A stretch of DNA of 64,000 nucleotides from Clostridium sp. NkU-1 (GTDB lineage Bacteria; Bacillota_A; Clostridia; Lachnospirales; Lachnospiraceae): positions 112,788-176,787 of the forward strand of contig BBDR01000009.1 in the NCBI GenBank assembly GCA_001312405.1, in the 5' to 3' direction. The notes beneath the pieces were generated by a model. That model saw only the letters and a program-made list of their open reading frames with translations, was not told the origin of the DNA and made no database searches. Every line of letters begins with the position of its first letter. Position 1 is the first letter of the stretch. A program made the translations under genes and the position numbers. Positions 9,544 to 19,160 of the stretch are shown here, one piece after another.

Positions 9544-10308
9544 TTAGTATAGATAGTAGGACAGGCTTTCCGTAATTTGAAAGCCTGCCTTTTTATATAT
9601 TGCCATGGCAGGGGCATTTTGGCCGGACACCTGAAGAGAAAGCTTTTTCAGTTTTTCAGAGCCAGGCAGGGAAAAGCAGGTTTCCAAAAGCAGATAAAGG
9701 CAGGCGCTGCCAAGCCCCTGGTTCCGTAAATTTTCCGAAATTTCAAACCCGTAAAAATAGGCGCTCCGTCCCCTGAAATCCAGGTAACAGGAGCCTACAG
9801 GGGTGTCCTTTATCAGAAAGGTACAAAGGGAAGGGCCTTCATCATCAGAAGCCATAGAGAGCGTAAGAGACGCAGAAAAACGGTTGTCTTTAGCCAGACC
9901 GGTTTTCAAAAAAGCGGAAGCAGAAAGCGCCATTAAATGCTCCTGATACCAAAGGGAGGCTCCTATGGCATTAAGGGTTTGGACAGTATCCTCACAGGTC
10001 TCATCCACAGGGAAGACCAGGTCACTGTCATCCGTTTCCTTCAGCAGTTCTTCCAGAAGCATCCTGAAATGTCCTTTCTGCCTGTTTGGCGGAAGGGTAT
10101 AAGCGCAGCATTCATAGTCCCCGTTTTCATTAAAAAAAGCGGAAAGGGCGGATAAGAGGCTGGCTTCGTCGTATAATAAGTAAAAGATACAGTCCTCATC
10201 CATAGGAAAGGTGATAGAAATATGGTCATGTTTTCTGCAGGTTTCCTGCAGGCGGTGCAAGTCGCTGATTTGGGTTTTGCTGGGGGTTTTTGTTCGTATC
10301 ATATTCAT
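9544..10308 (-). CDS. GNAT family N-acetyltransferase
   Basis: About 254 residues, intact. The C-terminal 130 residues form a GNAT domain (FYGFEISENLRNQGLGSACL acetyl-CoA loop, then SGQNAPAMAIYKKAGF). The N-terminal half is less typical and may be a second degenerate GNAT-like fold. ATG at 10308 follows AGGAGTCCAGCC; the open frame extends upstream but without a better start. Convergent with the preceding acetyltransferase gene. Confidence 0.75.
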   Translation of the reverse strand: MNMIRTKTPSKTQISDLHRLQETCRKHDHISITFPMDEDCIFYLLYDEASLLSALSAFFNENGDYECCAYTLPPNRQKGHFRMLLEELLKETDDSDLVFPVDETCEDTVQTLNAIGASLWYQEHLMALSASAFLKTGLAKDNRFSASLTLSMASDDEGPSLCTFLIKDTPVGSCYLDFRGRSAYFYGFEISENLRNQGLGSACLYLLLETCFSLPGSEKLKKLSLQVSGQNAPAMAIYKKAGFQITESLSYYLY

Positions 10309-10483
10309 GGCTGGACTCCTGGTTCGTTTTCGTATAGTATAGGGTATCTGAACTTGCAGCGCAAGTGAAGATAAAAGGGGCGTTCTGTGCCCCGTCCATC
10401 CGATTACCGGAAGTGTTTTTGGCTTCCGATAATATAATACAATAAAAATATCAAAATTCAATAAAATATTTCCATATTGCTGA

Positions 10484-10512
10484 TTGTCTCTTTCAAATTT
10501 GGGTGATAGAAT
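10484..10512 (+). promoter_or_regulatory. Promoter of the oligoendopeptidase gene
   Basis: TTGTCT, 17-bp spacer, TAGAAT, 31 bp upstream of the start codon. Confidence 0.5.
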
Positions 10513-10543
10513 AAACACAAGTGAAGGAGTTGGAGGGATTTAT

Positions 10544-12327
10544 TTGAAAAAGAGAGAAGAAATACCGGTTTGCGATACATGGAACCTGGCGGACATTCTG
10601 CCGTCTGAGAGTGCATGGGAGGATCTGTTCCGCGAAACAGAACGCTCGCTTTCAGGTTATAAAAGTTATGAAGGACATCTGGCAGATTCTGGCGAGGTGC
10701 TTTTTTTCCTGTCTGAAGTTTGATGAAGAGGTATCCCTGAAAATAGAAACATTATTCGTATACGGAAGGCAGAAATCCGACGAAGATACGGGCAATGCCA
10801 GGTATCAGGAATTTTCCTCCAGGGCAAGGTCCCTTTCCTATGAGGCGGCTGGGCTGTCGTCATTTTTGATACCGGAAATCCTGGAGATACCGGAGGAAAC
10901 CCTTGACCGGTACCGGAAGAACACGCCGGAGCTTAAACGTTATGACAGGACCTTTGAAATTATTTTAAAGAAGAAGGCCCATACGTTATCAGCCCTATGG
11001 AAGCCCTGCTGGCAAAATCCATGGAAGCCACATCAGCCCCTTCCGAAATCTTTAATATGTTTAACAATGCGGATGTAAAATTTCCTGAAATAATGGATGA
11101 AAAGAATCAGCCGGTCAGGATCACTCATGGAAATTATGTTGCCCTTATGGAAAAGCAGGACAGAAGGGTGAGAAAGTCCGCGTTTGAGGCTTTGTACAGC
11201 GTCTATGGACAGTTTAGCAATACCCTGGCTGCGACTTTTTCTTCCAATGTGAAACAGGCGGCTTTTTACGCCAAGGCAAGAAATTATTCCTCTGCCAGAG
11301 CCCATTCTCTTGGAGAGAATGAGATTCCGGAGGAAGTGTATGATAATCTCATAAAAGCAGTTCATGAGGGGCTGCCAGACCTCCATGGATATGTAAACAT
11401 CAGAAAGAAGGCCCTTGGGGTAGACGAACTGCATATGTATGACCTTTATGTACCATGGTTTCAAGGGAAGAGCGTAAAATTACCTTTGAGGAAGCCAAGG
11501 CCATGGTGCTGGAGGGCCTTAAGCCTCTGGGAGAGGAATACTTGTCTCTTTTAAGAGAAGGCTTCAGCAACCGGTGGATTGATGTATATGAAAATGAAGG
11601 AAAACGGAGCGGTGCTTATTCCTGGGGAGTTTACGGAAGCCATCCCTATGTGCTCTTAAACTTTAATGGAACTCTTGACAGTGTATTTACCCTGGCTCAT
11701 GAGATGGGGCATGCGCTCCATAGCTGGTTTTCCGATAAAAACCAGACCTATGTTGATGCAGGATATAAGATTTTTGTGGCGGAGGTGGCTTCTACCTGCA
11801 ATGAAGCGCTGCTCATCCGTCATCTATTGGAAACCACGTCAGATAAAAAGGAACGGGCTTACCTTGTAAATCATTTTATGGACAGTTTCCGTGGGACTCT
11901 TTACCGGCAGGCCATGTTTGCGGAGTTTGAAGCAGAAACCCATCGTCTGGCAGGGGAAGGAGAGGTGCTCACTGCGGAAGTCCTTTGCAGGATATATCAC
12001 CGGCTGAATGAGGAGTATTTTGGCCCTAATATGGTGGTCGATCAGGAAATCGATTATGAATGGTCCAGAATCTCGCATTTTTATACACCGTTTTACGTAT
12101 ACCAGTATGCCACAGGGTTTTCGGCTGCCATTGCGATCAGCAGCAGGATTCTTAAGGGAGATGAGAATGCGGTAAAGGGATATTATGAATTTTTAAGCGG
12201 CGGAAATTCCATGACTCCCATAGACTTATTAAAGCTGTGCGGCGTTGACATGGGGACAGCTGAACCGGTGAAGGACGCACTCCAGGTATTTGCCGGGCTT
12301 TTGGAAGAAATGAGCCGGCTTATTTAA
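10544..12327 (+). CDS. pepF: Oligoendopeptidase F, M3 family (three indels)
   Basis: Cytoplasmic zinc metallopeptidase that degrades short peptides. Zinc motif HEMGH (in TLAHEMGHALHSW) is near 11695-11715, with the third-ligand region FVAEVASTCNEALL about 25 residues on. Breaks: T7 at 10701-10707 should be T6 (restoring VLFSCLKFDEEV), one base is missing near 10997, and one base is missing near 11455 in the CCATGG context. Corrected length is about 595 residues, normal for PepF. The start is TTG at 10544, preceded by GGAGGGATTTA. Confidence 0.92.
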
Positions 12328-12366
12328 GTCCGGTGGTTGGATAGAGGAGAGGGGAGCAGAGCAGGT

Positions 12367-13140
12367 ATGAATCTGTATCAGATGATATTTAAAAGAAGAT
12401 CGATCAGGAAATTTAAGAAGGAAGAAGTCCCGGGGCAGCTGTTAAAGGACATTCTTTATTTTGGGGAAAATATACCAAGGCTGCACGGGGATATTCAGAT
12501 TAAGCTGGGAATAAGTGAAAATATGGAAGAGCATTTGCCTGTTAAGGGACTGTGGAAGGTGGAGGCTCCTTATTATCTGGTGTTTTACTCCGAGGAGAAG
12601 GAGGGATATCTGGCAAACGCAGGATATGTGCTGGAGCATGTTCTTTTATATATGACAGGAAAAGGGCTTGGTACCTGTTATCTGGGGAACACCAAGGTTC
12701 CGGAGCCTGGTCCGACAGGGTTAAAGCAGGTAATTGTAGTTGCCTTTGGATATCCCAAAACCCTGCTTTACCGTGACCCTGCAACGGCAAAGCGGCTTCC
12801 TTTAAAGGAATTATGCGTGTTTAAGGAAGAAGCAGGAGAATCTTTAAAGAATATATTAAAGGCTGTCCGCCTTGCTCCGTCGGCCATGAATACCCAGCCC
12901 TGGCGTTTTATCGTTTATCGTGATAAAATCTATGTATTTTCCTGCAGGGAATTCCTGCCGTCATCTTCTTTTGTGTCCATGCGGGAAATCTGCATGGGGA
13001 TCATGCTTGCTCATTTGACCATTGCTGCAGAAGAAATGTGGATGAATGTAAAGCTGGAAGCAGAGGAAGCCATGGAGAAAAAGTCTTATAAAAGCGGGGC
13101 ATATGTAACTACGGCATTTTTAAAAGAGTATAAAGGCTGA
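12367..13140 (+). CDS. Nitroreductase-family protein
   Basis: FMN-dependent nitroreductase fold, 257 residues, intact. It starts MNLYQMIFKRRSIRKFKKEEV (typical FMN-binding RRSIR), and a second family-like stretch VRLAPSAMNTQPWRFIVY lies near residue 180. Order is that of the larger TM-nitroreductase proteins. Electron donor and substrate unknown. The ATG at 12367 is chosen by homology; the ribosome site is weak and a TTG at 12337 is in frame. Confidence 0.82.
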   Translation: MNLYQMIFKRRSIRKFKKEEVPGQLLKDILYFGENIPRLHGDIQIKLGISENMEEHLPVKGLWKVEAPYYLVFYSEEKEGYLANAGYVLEHVLLYMTGKGLGTCYLGNTKVPEPGPTGLKQVIVVAFGYPKTLLYRDPATAKRLPLKELCVFKEEAGESLKNILKAVRLAPSAMNTQPWRFIVYRDKIYVFSCREFLPSSSFVSMREICMGIMLAHLTIAAEEMWMNVKLEAEEAMEKKSYKSGAYVTTAFLKEYKG

Positions 13141-13168
13141 TAAGATCGATCTGCTGGTACAGAAAGAA

Positions 13169-13203
13169 AGGGAAGACCCTGAAAATGGGGGTCTTCCCTT
13201 TTT
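13169..13203 (+). terminator. Terminator of the nitroreductase gene
   Basis: AGGGAAGACCC pairs with GGGTCTTCCCT, followed by TTTTTG. Confidence 0.85.
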
Positions 13204-13229
13204 GTCTGTTCTGTGTTATCCAAGGTATT

Positions 13230-13645
13230 TTACTCAATGGTAATATAGTGATTTTCCTCGATCTGCTTTGGAGCTTCTTTTGGAACAACCAGCTTCAGGA
13301 TGCCGTTTTCAAAGGAGGCCCTGACATCTTCCTGCTTCAGGCCGGAACCTACATAAAAGCTTCTTTTCACAGAGCCGTTGTAACGCTCTCTGCGGATATA
13401 GTTTTTCTGATCTTTTATTTCATTTTCGGAAACAGTTTCCGCGTATATGGTCAGATATCCTTCTTTTAATTCGGCTCGCACTTCCTCTTTTTTTATAGCC
13501 AGGAAGCTCGATTTCAATGACATAGTCGTTTCCATTGTCTTCGATGTCGGTTTTCATCAGGGACTGTCTGTTGTGATAAGCATCCGTAAAAAAACGGATC
13601 ATTGAAAAATTCATCAAATAAGTTATTTCTTCTGGTTAATAACAT
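13230..13645 (-). CDS. Small heat-shock protein Hsp20 (two homopolymer frameshifts)
   Basis: ATP-independent chaperone with an alpha-crystallin domain. Start MLLTRRNNLFDEFFNDPFF, then DYVIEIELPGYKKEEVRAEL, YIRRERYNGSVKRSFYV and GILKLVVPK (the I-x-I/V-type C-terminal region). Two runs must each lose one base to give one frame: A7 at 13588-13594 and T7 at 13488-13494. Corrected length is about 138 residues, normal. ATG at 13645 follows AAGGAGGAATCTTTT. Expression is controlled by the CIRCE/promoter at 13716-13758. Confidence 0.93.
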
Positions 13646-13715
13646 AAAAGATTCCTCCTTTTTGGTAATATATTTGTCACCGGCTATCCGGTGCATTTCT
13701 ATTTGTTATACATGT

Positions 13716-13758
13716 AATATAACACACGTTGTTAGCACTGTCAAGAGGTGAGTGCTAA
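13716..13758 (-). promoter_or_regulatory. CIRCE (HrcA operator) overlapping the hsp20 promoter
   Basis: TTAGCACTG-N9-GAGTGCTAA at 13732-13758 matches the CIRCE inverted repeat at 17 of 18 positions. On the minus strand TTGACA (13744-13739), a 17-bp spacer and TATATT (13721-13716) form a sigma-A promoter whose -35 is inside the operator, so HrcA binding would block it. Confidence 0.92.
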
Positions 13759-13910
13759 TTAGTTTGTGAAAATTCTGTGAAGTACTGAATTTACGGTTTC
13801 ACAAAGACAAGTGCTGATTTTTACAAACAAATTAATCTGTCATTGAATGTATTAGCCGGAAATGGTAGAATATCCATGTTTGTTAAAAAGAAAGTTGAGG
13901 AAAATGATTC

Positions 13911-14593
13911 ATGAAACGGGAAATCGATTGGAAAGAGATCTCAGATGGAAAATTATATGGCTTAAACGATATGGTAAAGGCTGACTGCGGTGATTGCAAG
14001 GGCTGTTTTGCCTGCTGTCAGGGATGGGGCAGTCGGTCATCCTGGACCCCCTTGACTGTTTCCGGCTGACGGAAAATCTCCGTTGTACCCTGGAGGAACT
14101 GCTTGCAGATAAGCTGGAACTAAATGTGTGGATGGAATTGTGCTTCCTAACTTAAAAATGGGAGGAAAAGTGGAAAGGTGCGGCTTTTTAAACCAGGAGG
14201 GACGATGCGGGATTCACAGCTTCCGCCCTGGAATCTGCCGTCTGTTCCCATTGGGGCGGATCTATGATGAGCAGGGGTTTCAGTATTTTCTCCAGGTTCA
14301 TGAGTGCAGAAGGGAAAACAGGGCAAAGGTCAAGGTGCGCAAATGGATTGATACCCCTGATGCAAAGAGGTATGAAAAATACGTATCAGACTGGCATTTC
14401 TTTTTAAAACGGTTGAAAAGAAAGATGGAAGAAGATGGGGATCAGGCGTTGGCAAATAAGATCAGCATGTATGTTTTAAAGCAGTTTTATCTTACGCCCT
14501 ATGACAGGGACCAGGATTTTTTTCGATCAGTTTGGCAAAAGGCTTGAAGCAGTTCTTTCTTATGATAGAATTGGTAAGAATAGAGAAAAATAA
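13911..14593 (+). CDS. YkgJ-family Cys-cluster protein (three indels)
   Basis: YkgJ-type proteins bind a metal (zinc or iron-sulfur) through an N-terminal Cys cluster. Here KADCGDCKGCFACC is near residue 25, with further Cys in RCGFLNQEGRCGIHSFRPGICRLFP. Frame breaks: a missing base near 14024, another near 14131, and T7 at 14517-14523 that should be T6, giving the true end at 14593. About 226 residues when corrected. Function unknown. pyrF begins 26 bp downstream. Confidence 0.8.
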
Positions 14594-14619
14594 GGGCAAA
14601 GAGATCCAAGGAGGAAGCT

Positions 14620-15537
14620 ATGATCAGGCAGTTAATAGACAAAATTCAAAAAAACAAAGGCCCCAATCTGTGTAGGTTTGGACCCCATGTTAAACTATAT
14701 ACCAGAGCACGTTACAAAGAAGGCATTTGAAGAATTCGGTGAAACCTTAGAAGGTGCTGCGGAAGCTATTTGGCAGTTCAATAAAGAAATTATTGATCAT
14801 GTATATGATCTGATTCCATCCGTTAAGCCTCAGATTGCCATGTACGAACAGTTTGGCATCGAAGGCCTGAAAGCGTATACAAAGACTGTGAATTATTGCC
14901 AGGAAAAGGGGCTTTTCGTCATTGGAGATGCTAAGAGAGGAGATATTGGTTCCACATCAGCCGCTTATGCTACGGCGCATATCGGTAAGGTGAAGGTTGG
15001 AAACAAAAGCTTTTCTGCTTTCGGTACAGATTTCCTTACGGTCAATCCATATTTGGGGACCGATGGCGTGAAGCCCTTTGTGGATGTGTGCAGGGAAGAA
15101 GACAAGGGCCTTTTCGTTCTTGTGAAAACCTCCAATCCTTCCAGCGGAGAATTCCAGGATCAGCTGATTGACGGAAGGCCGCTGTATGAACTGGTTGCGG
15201 AAAAGGTTGTGGAATGGGGAGCAGACTGCATGGATGGTGTTTACAGCAATGTGGGAGCTGTTGTGGGGGCCACCTATCCTGAGATGAGCAGGATTCTCCG
15301 CAAGCTGATGCCAAACACCTATTTCTGGTACCGGGATACGGCGCCCAGGGAGGAACGGCAGAGGATTTGAAGCATTGCTTTAACGAGGACGGCCTGGGAG
15401 CCATTGTAAACTCCTCCAGGGGAATTATTGCAGCTTATAAATCTGAAAGCTACGCCCGGTTTGGCGGAGAGCATTTCGGTGAAGCCTCCAGACAGGCGGT
15501 TATTGACATGGTTTCCGATATCAACAGGGTATTATAG
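14620..15537 (+). CDS. pyrF: Orotidine 5'-phosphate decarboxylase (two indels)
   Basis: Last step of UMP synthesis. Belongs to the longer type-2 PyrF group (about 305 residues): ICVGLDPMLNYIP near the start, catalytic segment VIGDAKRGDIGST, and VNPYLGTDG. The A7 run at 14648-14654 should be A6 for the N-terminus (DKIQKTKAPICVGLDP). One base is missing near 15330, before the phosphate-binding VPGYGAQGG. ATG at 14620 follows AAGGAGGAAGCT. First gene of a pyrF-K-D-E cluster. Confidence 0.95.
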
Positions 15538-15546
15538 GGGGATTGC

Positions 15547-16322
15547 ATGGCAAAGGTAAAGGAAATAGCAGTGGTTGCCAGCCAGACACGGCTTGGAGAC
15601 GATGTATACAGCATGTGGATTAAGACAAAGGAAATCGCTGGCCAGGCAGAACCGGGACAGTTTGTTGACCTATATACGAAGGATGGAGCAAAGCTTCTGC
15701 CACGCCCCATCAGCATTTGCGAGACAGATAAGGACAAGGGGCTTTTAAGGCTGGTTTACCGGGTTGCAGGGGGAGGAACGGAAGAGTTTTCCCATTACAG
15801 GGAAGGAGATTCCGTTGAGGTCATGGGGCCTTTGGGCAATGGATTTCCCCTTGAAGCCGGTGGAAAAGGGAAAAAAGCATTTTTGATCGGCGGCGGAATT
15901 GGAATTCCTCCCATGCTGGAGCTGGCAAAGCATTTGCCCTGCGAGAAACAGGTGGTACTTGGATACCGGGATGCCCTGTTTTTAAATGAAGAATTTCACC
16001 CATATGGAGATACTTATATTGCCACAGAGGACGGAAGCGCCGGAACTAAGGGCAATGTTTTGGATGCCATCCGGGAAAACGGCTTAAAAGGCGATGTGAT
16101 TTTTGCCTGCGGCCCTACTCCCATGCTAAAGGCTCTTAAGGCCTATGCCTTTGAAAATGAAATAGAATGTTATCTTTCCCTGGAGGAAAGATGGCCTGCG
16201 GCATTGGAGCCTGTCTTGCCTGCGTATGCAAAAGCAAGTCAGTGGACGAGCATTCCATGGTTCACAATAAGCGTATCTGCAAGGATGGTCCGGTATTTAA
16301 GGCTGAGGAGGTAGAATTTTAG
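15547..16322 (+). CDS. pyrK: Dihydroorotate dehydrogenase electron-transfer subunit (one indel)
   Basis: Passes electrons from dihydroorotate dehydrogenase B to NAD+. FAD/NAD reductase fold with RPISICETD and [13 protein letters not shown] base is missing near 16191; in the corrected frame the C-terminus carries the [2Fe-2S] ligands [13 protein letters not shown] and a downstream Cys. The stop at 16320-16322 abuts the pyrD ATG, indicating translational coupling. Confidence 0.95.
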
Positions 16323-17224
16323 ATGAATACGAAAGTGAATCTGGCCGGAGTGGAGCTTAAGAACCCGGTTATGACTGCTTCCGGCACCTTTGGTTCCGGT
16401 GAAGAATACAGCGAGATGATTGATTTGAATCATTTGGGCGCTGTGGTTACAAAAGGCGTGGCTAATGTACCATGGCCCGGTAACCCTACACCCAGAATCG
16501 CGGAAACCTACGGAGCATGATCAATGCCATCGGCCTTCAGAATCCTGGAATGGAAGTTTTTATTAAGAGAGATATTCCGTTTTTAAAGAAGTATGATACA
16601 AAAATCATTGTCAATGTATGCGGAAAGACCACAGAAGATTATATTGAAGTTGTGGAGCGATTGGCAGATGAGCCGGTGGATATGCTGGAGATCAACATTT
16701 CCTGCCCCAATGTAAAAGAGGGAGGAATCGCCTTTGGGCAGGATCCTAAAGCGGTTGAAGCCATAACAAGGGAAGTTAAAAAGTATGCAAAGCAGCCGGT
16801 CATCATGAAGCTGAGCCCCAACGTGACGGACATTGGGGTAATGGCAAAGGCGGCTGAGGCCGGAGGCGCAGATGTGCTCTCCCTCATTAACACCTTGACC
16901 GGAATGAAAATCGATATTAACCGACGTACCTTTGCAGTCGCCAATAAAACGGGAGGATTATCAGGCCCTGCTATTAAGCCCATTGCGGTGCGCATGGTAT
17001 ACCAGGCTGCCAATGCGGTGAAGCTTCCTATAATTGGCATGGGCGGAATTATGAATGCTGAGGATGCCATGGAATTCATTCTTGCAGGGGCTACGGCTGT
17101 TTCCGTGGGAACAGCCAATTTCCGGAATCCTTATGCGGCGGAAGAGGTAGTTAAGGGCATAGAGGATTATATGAAGAAATATCATGTAGAGGATATCAGG
17201 GAACTGATAGGAGCTGTACGGTAA
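16323..17224 (+). CDS. pyrD: Dihydroorotate dehydrogenase B catalytic subunit (one indel)
   Basis: NAD-linked class 1B enzyme partnered with PyrK. FMN barrel with TASGTFGSG near residue 20, catalytic-Cys region [13 protein letters not shown], and [16 protein letters not shown]. One G is missing near 16516 ([16 protein letters not shown] expected). About 301 residues. Confidence 0.96.
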
Positions 17225-17255
17225 GAGGCACTATTTTAATAGAGAGGATAAAAAA

Positions 17256-17933
17256 ATGGAACAGTATAAGCAGGAATTTATTGAATTTATGGTAGACAGC
17301 AATGTCCTTAAATTTGGCGACTTCACACTGAAAAGCGGAAGAAAGTCCCCATTTTTTATGAATGCAGGTTCCTATGTGACAGGAGCGCAGTTAAAAAAAC
17401 TGGGAGAATATTATGCAAAGGCCATTCACGATAATTTCGGGGATGATTTTGATGTTCTGTTTGGGCCTGCTTATAAGGGTATCCCCTTAAGCGTAGCAAC
17501 TGCCATCGCTTTTCATGAGCTGTACGGAAAGGAAATCAAGTACTGTTCAAACAGAAAAGAGGAGAAGGATCACGGCGGTGATGCAGGAATCCTCCTTGGA
17601 AGCCCCATAAAGGATGGAGACCGGGTGGTGATCATTGAGGATGTGACGACCTCCGGAAAATCCATTGAAGAGACCTTCCCTATTATCAAGGCCCAGGGAA
17701 AAGTGGAGATTTTAGGCCTGATGGTTTCCTTAAACCGCATGGAAAAGGGAAAAGGGGACAAGGGAGCTTTGGATGAAATCCAGGAAAAGTATGGATTTAA
17801 AGCAGCAGCCATCGTTTCCATGGCAGAAGTCATTGAATATCTGCATAACAGGGAGTATAATGGAAAAGTTATTATTGATAATGGTATAAAAGAGGCCATT
17901 GATGCTTATTACGAAATCTATGGTGTAAAATAA
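17256..17933 (+). CDS. pyrE: Orotate phosphoribosyltransferase
   Basis: Converts orotate and PRPP to OMP. 225 residues, intact. PRPP-binding motif VVIIEDVTTSGKS near residue 123, and GPAYKGIPL with FCSNRKEEKDHG-like loop around residues 75-110. ATG at 17256 lies 31 bp after pyrD, same operon. Confidence 0.97.
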   Translation: MEQYKQEFIEFMVDSNVLKFGDFTLKSGRKSPFFMNAGSYVTGAQLKKLGEYYAKAIHDNFGDDFDVLFGPAYKGIPLSVATAIAFHELYGKEIKYCSNRKEEKDHGGDAGILLGSPIKDGDRVVIIEDVTTSGKSIEETFPIIKAQGKVEILGLMVSLNRMEKGKGDKGALDEIQEKYGFKAAAIVSMAEVIEYLHNREYNGKVIIDNGIKEAIDAYYEIYGVK

Positions 17934-17948
17934 TCCCTTTCAGGGATG

Positions 17949-18037
17949 CCTTTATGCCCAAAGAGCGTGGATGGGAATAAGGAAACACCCTGCGGGCATA
18001 CCTTTATGCCCAAAGAGCATGGGCGGGAATAAGGAAA
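17949..18037 (+). repeat. Two tandem ~52-bp intergenic repeat units downstream of pyrE
   Basis: CCTTTATGCCCAAAGAGC starts at 17949 and again at 18001, each followed by a similar GGGAATAAGGAAA. Between them lies ACACCCTGCGGGCATA. Unit length and sequence match the minus-strand repeats at 1261-1361 (ACACCCTATGGATATACC, then TTTATGCC). The second unit ends in the ribosome site of the next small gene. Confidence 0.7.
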
Positions 18038-18049
18038 GGAGAGCTTAAT

Positions 18050-18199
18050 ATGGAGAGAGTTTATAAAACTATGAGAAATATAGGAGCTTTAAGCATTGGT
18101 GTTGGAATTGTAATGACCGTTATCGGAATTGCCGCCGGGACCATATCAATTATAAATGGAGCGTTTTTGCTGAAGAGAAAATCTGAAATTACATTTTAA
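18050..18199 (+). CDS. Small single-pass membrane protein, hypothetical
   Basis: 49 residues starting MERVYKTMRN, with one long hydrophobic helix (about residues 11-40) rich in Gly, Ile and Val and a KRKSEITF tail. ATG at 18050 follows AAGGAAAGGAGAGCTTAAT and a hairpin terminator follows, so it looks like a real gene. Function unknown. Confidence 0.7.
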   Translation: MERVYKTMRNIGALSIGVGIVMTVIGIAAGTISIINGAFLLKRKSEITF

Positions 18200-18211
18200 C
18201 TGTTATTATGG

Positions 18212-18262
18212 GAGAGGATGCTGGTGGAAAGGTGTGGCTTATAAGCAGCCCCTCTCTTTTTT
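18212..18262 (+). terminator. Terminator after the small membrane protein gene
   Basis: GAGAGG-AT-GCTG pairs with CAGC-C-CCTCTC, followed by TTTTTT. Confidence 0.7.
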
Positions 18263-18279
18263 GCGCGAGTAATGAGCGG

Positions 18280-18351
18280 AATGAATATGCAAGCATATTC
18301 ATTGGGCCAATACCGCGGCAGCTAAGGAAAACCTGTTTTCCTTAGTGCCGC
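18280..18351. repeat. Two adjacent strong palindromes
   Basis: AATGAATATGC (18280-18290) pairs perfectly with GCATATTCATT (18293-18303). CTAAGGAAAA flanked by GCGGCA pairs with TTTTCCTTAG and TGCCGC (18315-18351). They fill the gap before the VanZ-like gene; possibly a repeat element. Confidence 0.55.
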
Positions 18352-18368
18352 ATATAGATGGAGCTGTT

Positions 18369-18866
18369 ATGATTAGAAATGCGACAAAACGGCAGAAGAT
18401 GGGTTGGGTAATCTTTATAGTTTACCTGATCTTTTTGGCATACTTTTTATTTTTCTCCGATTATTTCGGCAGGGGGAGCCATGTTCGGCAGGAATATGCA
18501 TACAACTTAACCCCGTTTAAGGAAATACGGCGTTTTATTATTTACCGCCATGTGGTCGGACTGGAATCCTTTCTGATGAATATTGTGGGAAACATTGTGG
18601 GCTTTATGCCCTGCGGCTTCTTTCTTCCGGTCATCAGCCGCAGGAGCCGTCAATGGTTTAATACAATGCTGTTAAGCTTTTTGTTCAGCTTAAGCATTGA
18701 AACCACCCAGCTTATTTTCAAGGTGGGGTGCTTTGATGTAGATGACATGTTACTGAATACACTGGGAGGTGTCCTTGGATACATCCTGTATAAAATCATT
18801 CAGCATACAAGAGTGAGAATGAGGAGGAAAAGGCGTGCAAAAGCAGAAAAGAGTGTCCTACATTAG
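18369..18866 (+). CDS. VanZ-like family membrane protein
   Basis: 165 residues with four hydrophobic segments and the VanZ hallmarks NLTPFKEIRRF, NIVGNIVGFMPCGFFLP, SIETTQLIF and FDVDDMLLNTLGGVLGY. In the vanA cluster VanZ lowers teicoplanin susceptibility, but most family members have no known role. Intact. Overlaps the next gene by 32 bp in another frame. Confidence 0.88.
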   Translation: MIRNATKRQKMGWVIFIVYLIFLAYFLFFSDYFGRGSHVRQEYAYNLTPFKEIRRFIIYRHVVGLESFLMNIVGNIVGFMPCGFFLPVISRRSRQWFNTMLLSFLFSLSIETTQLIFKVGCFDVDDMLLNTLGGVLGYILYKIIQHTRVRMRRKRRAKAEKSVLH

Positions 18867-19155
18867 AAAGCCCTTTGCAAAAAGAAGCTTTCTGTCCCTG
18901 GGACTTGCAGTCGGGGCACTTATACTAGGAATCATTGGAATCGTCAGCTCTGTAATGGCTGAAGGGCAGGCGCAGCTTAATGTGGCAGCCGTCTGCTTCT
19001 GCAGCCTGTTGATTTCATTTTTTTCACTGATTTACGGTGTTCTTTCTTTCTTTGAAAAGGAAAAGAAATACATACTGTCTAAAATAGGAATGGGGATCAG
19101 TTTAGGTCTTATCATTCTTTGGACAGTGCTTATCATTATAGGAATAAAGGGGTAA
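18835..19155 (+). CDS. Hypothetical membrane protein
   Basis: 106 residues, GTG start at 18835 after GAGGAGGAAAAGGC. Three hydrophobic helices (about residues 18-42, 47-68, 83-104) and a basic N-terminus. It sits between the VanZ-like and aminopeptidase genes with overlap and a 5-bp gap, so probably co-transcribed. Family not identified. Confidence 0.65.
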   Translation: MQKQKRVSYIRKPFAKRSFLSLGLAVGALILGIIGIVSSVMAEGQAQLNVAAVCFCSLLISFFSLIYGVLSFFEKEKKYILSKIGMGISLGLIILWTVLIIIGIKG

Positions 19156-19160
19156 CGATT

